Assembly: GCA_000827325.1 (NCBI GenBank)
Contig: KN832889.1
Location: 533,389-597,388 of the forward strand
Direction: 5' to 3'
DNA length: 64,000 nucleotides
Source: Oidiodendron maius Zn
Taxonomy: Eukaryota > Ascomycota > Leotiomycetes > Myxotrichaceae
The notes under the pieces were generated by a model, which worked only from the letters and a program-made list of their open reading frames with translations, ran no database searches and had not been told where the DNA came from. The position numbers were made by a program, and so were the translations under genes. Position 1 is the first letter of the stretch. Every line of letters begins with the position of its first letter. This document shows positions 54,449 through 64,000 of the stretch, piece by piece.

Positions 54449-56323
54449 TCAGACTTCATGTGACGATAAAGAACGTTCTGGTTCGAAAGGCGCATCGATA
54501 TGTCCGTTAAACTCTGCCTTTGGGTCTTGAATGAAAAAAGCTGCTATCAGCGCAATGAATGTGAAACATCCTGCTGTAATCCAGACGTAGCGAAAGGCGA
54601 CGGAGAATGAGTCCAAGACGGCATCACTCCCGGCCTGAATGATCTGACCCGAGATGCCAGGTATGTTACTGAGCGCATCCTGCTGACCAGACGTCATGTC
54701 ACTGATGAACAGCCCGATCGATGAAGGTGGAAGACCGAGCGGCAGGACCGCCGCAGGAACTTTGGAAGCAAGGTTGGTAGACAAGGTATGAGTGAAAATG
54801 GCATTATATAGTGCCAGCCCAACGCTACCGCCCAAGCTTCGAACACTGATCATCAGGCCCGACGCCGTTGCGATGAGTTCCGGCGGTGTCCCAAGCTGGG
54901 CGGTGGTCATCAGAGTATTGAGGCATATCCCCAAGCCAGTACCGAATAAAATTGGATAGCCCCAAACAGCCTTGCTACTGTTCACCGTTGCAGTTGCCAT
55001 GGTGATGCAATATGCAAGAAACAACGTGAACGCGAAGACAGCGGGGACGCGAACGCTTTTCATCCGTGAGCAATACACTCCCGTGATGCATGTAGAGATA
55101 GCAAACGCAATGAAGCAGAGGCTATACCGTACGCCGACAATTAGAATGTCAGTCTCGTAAAGCGTACTAACTTCAAAAGCGAAGTAATTATTGCAAGTGA
55201 AAAACACCAATCCCTCAACAAATATACAGCCAAGAGCTACCCCAAAGTTGCGACCTCGCTGAAAGAGAGCATGATGGAATATACCATCTTTCTTAAAATG
55301 CGACTCATACACTATAAGCATCAATACTAATATAAGCCCTAGAATAAACGGGGCTAATATATGCGCATTGGACCAAGGATATGGATTCTGCGACCACACA
55401 AGGCTCACACAGAACAGCACCAGTCCACTAGATAGCATTAAGAAGCCTAACCAATCCAAACTGGCAAACTTCTCTCTTTGCGTGAGCATAATCTGTAATT
55501 CTCGAGGCGGTGGATTGTACAGGAGGGCAACTAGCAATGCTGCAAGTGCGAAGAGACCTGCGTTGATGTACCAATATATGCGGAAGCCGGATTGATTGTG
55601 GCGTGTCAAGGCACCGCCGACTAGAAGACCAAGTATGGATCCTAATGCGGCTGCAACGTTGACAGCGGCTTGGGCAACGGGTCTGACACGGCGAGGCAGG
55701 ACTTCAGACGGTACGGCGTGGACTAGTGGCTGCGCGCCGTACGAGATTCCAGCTATAACCTGGCCTGCAATCGCCATGCCCATGGAGTTCGCTCTTCCAA
55801 CGATAATACATCCGATCTTCAAGATCACCAGATTAGTGACTCTATTCACGACATCCCAACGATAACGGCTTATAGGACAACTCCACAACTTACACATCCT
55901 AGAAAAGTTAAGCCAGACAAGAACCATTTCCTCCCCCAAAGGTCTGCAGCTTCACTAATAGGCGGGCTCAGAACAACGGTCATAATGGCGACGCTATTTG
56001 AAAGCCAGGTAGACTGCTCGCTACCTCCTACCGCGGCTGCCAGATCTCGGGCGTAGGCTCCGGCAGCAACGATGTTGGCCACACCCGCGGAGTAAGTCAG
56101 GCATACGGCCTAGTAACAAAAACGTTATCAGGAATGCAAATAAGACTAGAAGGAGGAATAGGCACGGATAAGGAGGGTATAGCACTTGACGTACAATGAC
56201 AAGAAGAATTGTCTTCACACGAATATGCGGCATAGGCTCCCCGTCACCATTTGGCACGCATGGAGGGCAAGAACTAGGAGATCTCTCTTCCTGTTCCTGA
56301 ATCATAGAACCTTTGCCCATCAT
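54449..56323 (-). CDS. MFS efflux pump, trichothecene-pump (Tri12)-like, 14 TM
   Basis: Drug:H+ antiporter of the fungal trichothecene efflux pump family, which exports toxic metabolites from the producer. Three exons, 56195-56323, 55894-56109 and 54449-55816, in phase, giving 570 residues (typical 560-600). Start MMGKGSMIQEQEERSP. Features: VANIVAAGAYARDLAAAVGG, SEQSTWLSNSVAIMTVVLSP, a DLWGRKWFLSGL motif A loop, VHAVPSEVLPRRVRPVAQA, and alternating hydrophobic segments to a polar C-terminus. The exon 2/3 join restores FLGC-IGCIIVGRANSMGM. Inferred to export the product of the local cluster; it lies 3' to 3' with P450 B. Confidence 0.9.
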
Positions 56324-57289
56324 TAATCTGCTTCGTAAAACAAATACGGCGGAGGAGTTTGATGACAGGAGGAATGTATAGAAATGGATTCCTTGTCCCT
56401 GGCAGATACGATTCAATATAGTATATTTCTCTAGGTCGTTATCACCTATAACATGCTGTCAGAAGGGGACAAAACTAGGGTGCCTATTTTTTTTGGGTTT
56501 ACCTGGGTGTTTACATATGTGTCTGGATGATTCCAGCAAAGTAAAAGGTCGAGTGCCTCGTGAAACGGAGTCAGATCACGAGTTTGACACGCCCTGCCCT
56601 TTCCCTATACTTATGGTACATTCTGGTGGGGTAACGAGGACTCTGAACTGGTCTATAGCAAGCGTGCGGCAGGATGGGGTACAGGGAAGAAACCTCGGAG
56701 CCGGGGATGAAAAGGGAGATTTCGCATCAACAAAGGAGACTTTCTCCTTAGCTGCACCAGCATAAATTACTAGGCTCTTTTCGTGATTGGGAGTTCTGGC
56801 CGTGGTGGGGTAAGCCCTCGCGTCCCGTCAGCTTTGCAGCAATCCCGCTAACGGCTCACAGCTTACGCTGGGATCCGGTACCCCAGATTTCGGCTTGATC
56901 ATATTCTCGGCCAAACGAGGTCAACGTCACAAACCATTCGTTCTCATGCGAGGGATCACCTCGGTAAAGGACAGAGGGCCGAGAAATTACAGCGGCTTGC
57001 GTGAAACATCACGGCTGCCACTTAACAGTTGCGAATTACAAACGGCCTATTACTAAACGTGCTTGTAAATATAACCCGTATATTGATCCCAAAATCTCAG
57101 TCAGGACTTGATCCTTTAGTCAATTTACCCTCTGTGCCTCGAGAGATCTCTCACACTTTGTTTCGCCTACAACAGCGCCTCGACAACCTCGAAAATCGGA
57201 GCTTCTCTCAGCCTATCGCTGCAACGTACGCAGCTCCTATGGCTAACGGAATGGGTGCCGAGTCCTGCATCTGATGAGACCTGGCGATG
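56324..57289. other. Intergenic, 1 kb
   Basis: Promoter side of the efflux pump. Small frames at 56493-56765 and 57029-57274 have no recognised family; the latter may belong to the transposon relic that follows. Confidence 0.35.
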
Positions 57290-58470
57290 ATGGGTATTTT
57301 AGGGTCAAAGCTATACTACCCCTCTCGGAAGTTGGTTACTGGAAGAAAGATGGTAAAGAACAGAGATATCACATACCAGCTCGCAAATTAGTGCGGACAC
57401 AAGTTATCATACCAAACGTTGCTCTCCATTCCATTAGTGCTTTTTGAAAGAATCATTTTGGTCTGCATCGAGTTTCCAACACCGGTTGCTACTTTTTGTC
57501 CTTGGATCTCCAATATGGAACGTCAACGACCCCATTAGCAACAGAGGTGCAGTCTGGGCTCCCCATATTTCCTCTATTACCAAACAACAGCTTTTTATTG
57601 CCCTGCACCGTAGTGATACTCAAGATCCGTGAGTAAGCCGACCACTGTCCCACATTGACGGCCAACCTCTTCCTTAAGGGAGTCCACCCAAAGTTCATCT
57701 GTAGAGCCGATCGAGCGGATCATGCCATGATGAGGGTAACTTGCGGGGTTCCTGGCTGTTAAGATTTCAAGGAAAGATAGGTCAGAAGGAGGATGTATAG
57801 GACAAATGCATATAAGACACTCTACCAGTCGTATCATAAAGGCATCCCTACATCTCAGGATGAGGACAATACTATGAGCGCTCTAGGAAAGAAGACAACC
57901 TTCCATCTCCCTAAACCCCTGACTATTGGGAAGCAAACTCACAATTCTACATGTCGTACAGACAAAAGCTCCTTGTCTTTATTGTCAAAAACAACCTTCC
58001 ATTTAATCGGGTTGCAGAAGTCGAATTCAATGATTTGATCAAGCATCTTAATCCTATGGTTCATACTATCACCTCTATTGCCATTTGCCAAGATCTCGAA
58101 ACATAATTCGAGCGTGGGAAAGATATTGAAGGCTGAGCTACAGGAACATGTGCGGACTAGTTGGTGAGTCTCTCTAACTACAGATTTTGGGACAGCTGGT
58201 AATCATAAGGAGTTTGCAGCTGTCACAACTCATTGGATAAATACTGATTTGGAACATCGGTTGACTATTGATATTATCGAGTTAGACATTTCCCGTGCAT
58301 TGTGATTTATATCTGGCCGAGGAATTGGCGAAGGTCACTGACACCTTCGTTTCACAAAACCAGTGGTTTCTGTGACTCGTGATAACGCATCAGTAAATGA
58401 CTCTTTTATCATAGATTCAAGGTGACGTTAGAGAAGCAATCAGAAGAGATGAACGATGAGAATAAGGCCA
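57290..58470 (+). mobile_element. hAT-type transposase relic
   Basis: Decayed reading frames. At about 58195-58290 the text AGNHKEFAAVTTHWINTD resembles the hAT transposase stretch in which a Trp-x-Ser block is followed by F-x-A-x-T-x-HWI. At about 58366-58411, VTRDNASVNDSF matches the hAT DNASNN motif. Several stops and frame changes lie between them. Terminal inverted repeats were not found by eye, so the ends are approximate. Confidence 0.5.
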
Positions 58471-58584
58471 ATATTCCATTCAATTCAAAGAGAAGAAGGG
58501 GGGATATTAGATGCGTCTCTCATATTTATAACTCACATGATGCTTGCATGAGAGTGCACTGAAGGACGTGATTCTCCTTTATTC

Positions 58585-59519
58585 CTACTTTCCCAAGGCC
58601 GTGCTAGCGTCTTCTTCCAACTTCCTCGCTTCTGCTACGTCCGCAAGCACGGTCCTTGTCTTTTTTTCAATCCGTTCAACGGCATCCATCCCTAACGGCA
58701 GTCGCAGGACCTTTCCACGTAGCTTCCCACCACTGCCATTTCCGGTAACTACCTCAAACAAGCGACGAACCGCTTTATCCGGGTCACCGGGCTGCTTCCC
58801 GAGCATACCGGAAAACAGGCCCAATGTCTTGTCGACAACGGATCCTTTATATCCTTCTGGTAATATCTTCTTAGGAGTTTCTAGAGCATGGAGAAAATTT
58901 GTTCGGAATAACCCAGGCTCAACAATCAGAACTCCAATACCAAACTCCTTGACCTCGTAGTATAGAGACTCTGACATTCCCTCCAGAGCAAACTTAGTTG
59001 CACCATAGAGGCCACCCGTTGCATGTGAATCTTGTCCACCAACACTGCTAATGTTTACAATAAACCCACTTCGGCGGGTACGCATACCTGGCAAAACTCC
59101 TTGGGTAGTGAACAATGGGCCATACACATTGGTTCGGTATTGGCGTAGAACTTCATCTTCGCTAGAGCAAAATTAGAATTGCTCTCTCTGACGAACGAGT
59201 ATTTGTATAGAGTTTAAACCGACCTAAATTGTTCAATGCCACCTAAAATTGAGTAGCCAGCGTTATTAACGAGAACGTCTATCCGTCCGTATTTTGCCTC
59301 TGCAGCTTGAACCTTCATGACAATACTCTGCTGCGGCTCTGTCATATCGACCTCAATGACATGACCACCTTTCTCGACTATTTCACGAACTGCATCTGCG
59401 GATGCATTCTTGTTGCGAACAGAGCCGATCACTTGGTGCTTAGCTGCGAGGGCAGTTCGAGCTAGAGCGAGCCCGAAGCCATTCGATACACCGGTGATAA
59501 GCCAGACGAGGTTTGCCAT
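58585..59519 (-). CDS. Short-chain dehydrogenase/reductase
   Basis: Classical SDR, NAD(P)-dependent oxidoreductase, 290 residues. Two exons, 59224-59519 and 58585-59161. The 62-nt intron (GTCGGT...TCTAG) joins GGIEQF to SEDEVLRQYRTNVYGP. Landmarks: TGVSNGFG cofactor loop (residues 9-16), SVRNK after beta-2, VEVD-like VIEVDMTEP, VNNAG, NISSVGG (catalytic Ser about 138) and YGATK (Tyr151, Lys155), followed by VEPGLFRTNF. The Arg in SVRNK suggests NADP preference. Family members of this subtype (ketoreductase-like) are common and broad in substrate. No clear link to the cluster. Confidence 0.92.
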
Positions 59520-60169
59520 GACTTATATCCTCTGCATTTACAGCCTTTAACGCGTAAATGATGTCGTGGATGTGTTTTATAGTTTAACAATAAAGTAAAA
59601 CCACTCGTGATGCTCTCGTCTGGAAATAGTAAGTTCACACCTGGTCGTTTTATTCGAGCTTGATTTTAAGGTGATGGAGATAACGGGAATAGGGCCACAA
59701 TTTCCATCCCGGACATAAGTAATGGAATATCAAGTTGCTGCCTGTGACTGCAGATCTTGCTCTTTACTCTCTTTTCGTTTCCCACTTTACGTGGCGGAGT
59801 CGGCCGTGCGGAGGAAGAGGCAGCGTTCGAGGCGGCAAAATCGGGCGGACATTGCCGGCGAATTTAGCTAGATTTTTATTCATAGCCAGAGGCCTTCTAG
59901 GGGTGTTTATGCGATGGATTAGCCGCTGTTCAATACCCTACCGTATGTCAAATATATCGGGATTTTGAAGCTAGCTGCAATTGGATATAGTGCAACTAAA
60001 GGGGTATGAGAATAGTCCCTATATCATGCAAACAAGCATGCAGGGACCGAAGCCTAGATCCAGTCCAGCTACGTAGGTGGAAGAAGGGTGTCGACAAGAT
60101 ACGCTCTGTAAAGAAGGGGTCTAGCTAGGAAGGGCAAGCTCTCTCACTCTGCTTAATTTCTAGTCCTAG
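59520..60169. other. Intergenic
   Basis: Upstream of the SDR. No gene supported; the frame at 59735-59968 has no family features. Confidence 0.4.
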
Positions 60170-60880
60170 AAAATTGACTATAGATATTGATATTAGAGAT
60201 AAGGCAGCTTGAAAGGAAGGTGAAAGAGAACTGGATACGGCGGCATTCTAGAGTAAAGTTTGAGAGAGATTATGGCAAGAGAAGGTGACAATGGTAGAAA
60301 AAAAGAAACTCTTTGCCGGTATGGCATTCTTGAATGGCTAGTTTACCGCCTTCTTAAAGAGAAAGCACCTCAGCCTTCCCCAGCGGACCAAAAGAGCACA
60401 GACTGTACCCGGAGACTATGAGGATAAAGTCACCTTTTGGCTTCAGTTTAATCGGTGTGCTCAAGCTAAGTTCAATTTCGAGCTCTTACAAATAGCTAAT
60501 ATAGACCAGACACCGATATTATTCCAGTTCCTTGATACTAAGACATATGACACCATAAGTGTTAGGACAGTCTTTCTTAAATAAACTAGCTCGGGATGAG
60601 ATTGGCGGCAGGCACCCTTTAAATCTTAGTATATACTGATGGGATTCAAAGGTGTAGTAGGCCTTTATTGATTTTCTATGACAAGATTGAGGATCATAGA
60701 CAAAAGCCGAAGGCAGAGAATATAATACCTGAATATAGGATTATGCGATTTAATAGTTGAGATAATACTTAGTCTAATACTAATAAACCTTTAGGTGGCT
60801 TATATACTAGTTTATACGGCGGAGAGACGCCACGAGCTAATCTTTGATCTGATAGAGCGGGGTACTTCTACTTCACTTTA
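60170..60880 (+). mobile_element. DDE1 (pogo/Fot1-like) transposase relic
   Basis: Decayed frame in which VTFWLQFNRCAQAKFNFELL is followed by IANIDQTPILFQF (about 60499-60530), the NMDETP-type motif of the DDE1 transposase superfamily, then TYDTISVRTVFLK. The rest is broken by stops and is A/T-rich. Terminal repeats were not seen, so the ends are approximate. Confidence 0.5.
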
Positions 60881-61200
60881 AGCGTGGTATATTATGTGTA
60901 CACAATCTAGAAGCGATTTAACGCGATATGACTGTATGCAACACGTGAGCTAGGATGAATGCGTTTTCGGCTTGCTATGGTAGGCGGAAGTAGTACAAAA
61001 AGGTTGGCCAAGCTGCTACGAGGAGCTTTTTCAAGAGGCCCCATTCGGCCCGTGTGGGGTAAAGGCCAGTCACGTGTCGCCGAAGATGCCGCCGAAGATG
61101 CCGCCTGTCCGGTTTCAAAGACTCAGCTCTAGGAGGAAATGCAGAAAAGAAGCAAAGCTCGCTCTTAACTGTAATTATAGTGTCAGCTAGAAATTGCATC
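60881..61200. other. Promoter side of the ALDH-like gene
   Basis: Contains a short GCCGCCGAAGAT repeat near 61078-61104. No gene seen. Confidence 0.35.
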
Positions 61201-62812
61201 ATGTCGACCTATAACGAAGTTATTTGTACTGCACGCGCCTCATGGCTCTCCAATTACACTCTGGGTGACAAGCGATGGCGATTGAAACAGCTGCACGGCC
61301 TCCACGAGATGGTCCTAAATAATCGAGATGTTCTCGTGTCAGCCCTTGCTGCAGGTATGTCTCTATGTTCATCAGTAAGATCATAGCAGTGTGCCACAGA
61401 AGCTAATACCAACGGATAGAGCAGTCGGTTGCTTCCGTCCTGTATGAGAAAGAAGTTGCCATTTTTATCAAAGAGCTTCACAGCCACATCTCTAAGTTGC
61501 ACAAGGAATCCAGGAGCAAGCCTATCAGCTCGTTGCATCTGCGCAAATTCAGTATTGCAGAACGGCCATGTGGTGTATCTCTCATTGTCACGGCAGTACC
61601 AAACATGATCCGCTATGGTCTTGCTCCTTTGGCCGCATCAATCGCTGCTAACAATGTTGTGATTTTGGCAACTACGTCAGCCCAGAGCAATCCATTCATA
61701 TCCTGTTTGCAGCGAGAGTGGAATAAATACTTGGACACAGATTCCCTTTTCCTATTTCCGGGCTCCAAACCTACGGATATTCAGATTGATGGGATCGACC
61801 ATATCTCGATATTTGGTATGTCTACAGACATTCACTATGATGACAACTCTAAATATGGCTTAGATAAATCTCAATTTGATTATGCAGAAGTTCTTAAGTC
61901 ACCTAAAGCTCACTTTCATTCTGTGAGCTCCGGTTACAGCATCGCTATTGTAGGAGAAGGTGACAAGAACTGGAAAGCCATTGCCCGAGAGGTATTGGAG
62001 AACTCAACTGGCCACAGGCTGTCATCTGATCGTCTGTCTGCGGTTTTTCTACGGACGGAAGATAGCCAAAAGTTCCACAATGCTTTGTCCAGCGTTAACC
62101 AAGGGAAGCAGTGTTACGATAAAGGATCAGCTCATGAAGTGGTCCACGAGATGCGACAGCAGGGCTGCACGTTATGGGATACTGATATTTTCCATCTCGA
62201 CCAGAGCTCTCTTAAAAAACCTGAAACTAAGCCTACTCTTGGTCTGGAAAACTGTCTCCGACTTACGACGGCATCAGGGTCTCTTCTTGTAGTTGCTGTG
62301 ACATCAATAGATGAGGCGCTCGATCTGATAAACGGACTGTCAGATTCGCTGCAACAACTGGCTATTCTAGCTCCAGGGTCTAATAAGAATACTGAATACA
62401 TTCGAAGTTGGACTAACGCTTATATATTCTCCGTTGGAAGCATTTGCGATGTTAGCCCACCAAGTGAGTGTCTTTCCGCCAATTAAAACAGGAATTGCCC
62501 ACTGACCAATAATGCACAGTCTTCGACAGTTTCATAGCCCTTGAGTCTTTTCAAAACATCTTCCCTTCAACCATATTCTCACGCCCACAGGTCATTACTG
62601 AGCAAGCTCTTGGGAAAGCACCGATGCTCACTCCAGCGATCCGTGCAATGTACAGAAAAACGATCCCACCACTCAAACCGGAGGGGAGAGGTGAGAGAAT
62701 AGGCTTCTTTACTCAAGTAGAGTATCTTCTCAAAGGAGTTGGTGTTATTGTTGGTGTTCTGGCAGCTTCGGGCATTTATTGTGGATTTAAGGCTCTGCAG
62801 AAAAGACCGTAA
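61201..62812 (+). CDS. Aldehyde-dehydrogenase-like protein lacking the catalytic Cys, membrane-tailed
   Basis: Three exons, 61201-61354, 61420-62463 and 62520-62812, in phase, giving 496 residues. Overall layout follows class-3-type aldehyde dehydrogenases: ERPCGVSLIVTAVPNMIRYG for the PxGVxxxIxPWNYP segment, LAPLAASIAANNVVILATT for the xPxxxAxAAGNxxxxKPS segment, and ENSTGHRLSSDRLSAVFL for the GQ-x-C block. In the last, Leu252 stands where the catalytic Cys should be; the ELGG glutamate is also absent (SVSSGYS), and the cofactor Lys of KPSE is missing (ATTSAQ). The C-terminus VEYLLKGVGVIVGVLAASGI is a membrane segment, as in membrane-tailed fatty-aldehyde dehydrogenases. The frame is clean, so this looks like a maintained pseudoenzyme rather than a pseudogene. 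Confidence 0.8.
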
Positions 62813-63291
62813 GGTACTACTGCTATACCATGCAACTGATTTTTTTTTGGTTTCAAGCATGCCAAACATAATTGTATTCGTATCTCTTCCGCACTTACCA
62901 ACTATAAGACGTTCTTTCAAACATTATCTACTCTCAGTTCTTAGATCAATTTTACATTAATTCGGTACCTAGAAACCCGCACTTCACTCTTTGAAGCTGG
63001 CTATCGGATTAGGTTCACACAGGTATTCATCGAATTGGGAGATATACTATTTGAGTTCTGCACAAGGTTCTTTAGGTAAGCGGGGTTCCCAATAAGGACG
63101 GCACCGAAGATGATTTGGAGTCGAAAATCAAGCAGCCTCATCGACTCTCGCAATAAGCTAGAGTTTACCTGAACATCAAGAATAAACCAGCCATGTGCTT
63201 TAATTATCTTTAGATGAGTTTCGAGAATTTACAGCCTCAAATACGTTTCTACTTAGAGATCTTTTCATACTAAATATACAGGATTTCTACA
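62813..63291. other. Convergent intergenic spacer
   Basis: Between the ALDH-like gene and the minus-strand gene entering from the right edge. Nothing recognised. Confidence 0.4.
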
Positions 63292-64000
63292 TCACATCTT
63301 CTCCTCCAATAGTCGCAGTATGTTCTCTAGCAGAGTTGCGATCCTAACATTGAATTGTGATAGAATACTACAACCCCTTTCCAGAGCAGCTTTTGCAATA
63401 GGCACGTTCACAGGCTCACTAGCAACCTCGGAAGCCCATAGTGTCAGGGTTGCCAGATACATGCAAATAGCCGCATGTGGCGGCTCTGGGGCTTTTGAAT
63501 TTTCCTCGCCGGAATTCGCGGGCGTAGACATCTTAGAGTGCATAAGTCTTTGTGATACGACTATCCTCTTCGCAGCTTGGGTCAGACAACCCGCGTGCCA
63601 AACTGCAATCTTGGAGTGATCGGAATTATGCCATTGCTTGATGGCATCGGTCACGTTGATGGGCTGATCTGAAGGCTGAAGCACATTGTGAACGAGACCA
63701 TGAAGACTTGCCATATTAGTGTGGAGAGCAATTGAGGCTAGGTGGAACAAGAGCATTGTCGAATCTTCAATGTGGCCTTTGTGTGACTTGAGCCAGCGGT
63801 TTAGCCCGAGCTCGAAGTGAGACCGCTCCCATGGGCCCCGATCGCCGACAAAGGCCAGCTTGATCGGCATGGCATGCCACGAGAATATGAGGAGAGCGGC
63901 AAGAGTGTACCCAGCCTGCGACGCGTTTTCGAATGCTACCGTCGGCCCTTCGGGAGTCATCAGCGCTCTGAGAGTGTGAAGCAGTCTATGATTATTCGAA
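63292..64000 (-). CDS. C-terminal part of a probable fungal-specific transcription factor (partial)
   Basis: About 222 or more codons of open frame (63292-63960), continuing past the right edge after a possible intron. Helix-rich text such as YTLAALLIFSWHAMPIK, SHFELGLNRWLKSHKGHIED, LLFHLASIALHTNM and HAAICMYLATLTLWASEV resembles the C-terminal part of the fungal transcription-factor (Fungal_trans) middle-homology region found in Zn2Cys6 and C2H2 regulators. The DNA-binding domain would lie outside the window, so family and target cannot be confirmed. It could be the cluster regulator or an unrelated gene. Confidence 0.6.
   Translation of the reverse strand, partial: SNNHRLLHTLRALMTPEGPTVAFENASQAGYTLAALLIFSWHAMPIKLAFVGDRGPWERSHFELGLNRWLKSHKGHIEDSTMLLFHLASIALHTNMASLHGLVHNVLQPSDQPINVTDAIKQWHNSDHSKIAVWHAGCLTQAAKRIVVSQRLMHSKMSTPANSGEENSKAPEPPHAAICMYLATLTLWASEVASEPVNVPIAKAALERGCSILSQFNVRIATLLENILRLLEEKM

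Overview
This is filamentous-fungal (Pezizomycotina-type) nuclear DNA. Most genes carry short introns of about 48-110 nt with GT/AG ends, and many have a clear CTAAC/CTGAC-like branch site. The families are typical of ascomycete accessory regions: cutinase, HET-domain protein, CYP65-like P450s, trichothecene-type acetyltransferase and efflux pump, NADPH oxidase. The transposon copies carry the C-to-T/G-to-A decay expected from repeat-induced point mutation (RIP). I cannot name the species. I worked out exon joins by hand and checked that each model stays in frame.

Layout. 1-6 kb: a degenerate minisatellite, a secreted cutinase (-), a decayed wax-synthase-like O-acyltransferase (+) and a HET-domain gene (-). 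8-12.3 kb: an FAD monooxygenase (-) and a nine-exon MFS carrier (+) that are divergently transcribed. 13-26 kb: three BAHD-type acyltransferases (two are close paralogues with the same intron position, the third is Tri101-like), a UDP-glycosyltransferase, an AsaB-like hydroxylase/desaturase and a sulfotransferase-fold protein. 27-36.3 kb: a fold-type-I PLP enzyme divergently paired with an isoleucine-dioxygenase-like 2OG oxygenase, then a P450, a UDP-glucose 4,6-dehydratase and a 4-keto-6-deoxy-sugar 3,5-epimerase/4-reductase. 37.5-45.7 kb: a secreted lipocalin-like protein, NADPH oxidase NoxA, a solo LTR and a LEDGF/TFIIS-like nuclear protein. 45.8-51.0 kb: a full-length Ty1/copia element with 248-bp LTRs and a perfect 5-bp target duplication. 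52-56.3 kb: a second CYP65-like P450 and a Tri12-like efflux pump. 56.3-64 kb: DNA-transposon relics, an SDR, an aldehyde-dehydrogenase-like protein without its catalytic cysteine, and the C-terminal part of a probable transcription factor running off the window.

How the genes may work together (inference): 8-36 kb, perhaps extending to 54-56 kb, looks like a specialised-metabolite cluster with no polyketide synthase, NRPS or terpene cyclase in view. The PLP enzyme and amino-acid-type 2OG hydroxylase could build or modify an amino-acid-derived core. The P450s, FAD enzyme and AsaB-like enzyme would oxidise it, the acyltransferases would acylate it, the dehydratase/reductase pair would supply UDP-rhamnose (or a related 6-deoxysugar) to the glycosyltransferase, and the MFS carriers would export products. 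The backbone gene could also lie outside the window.
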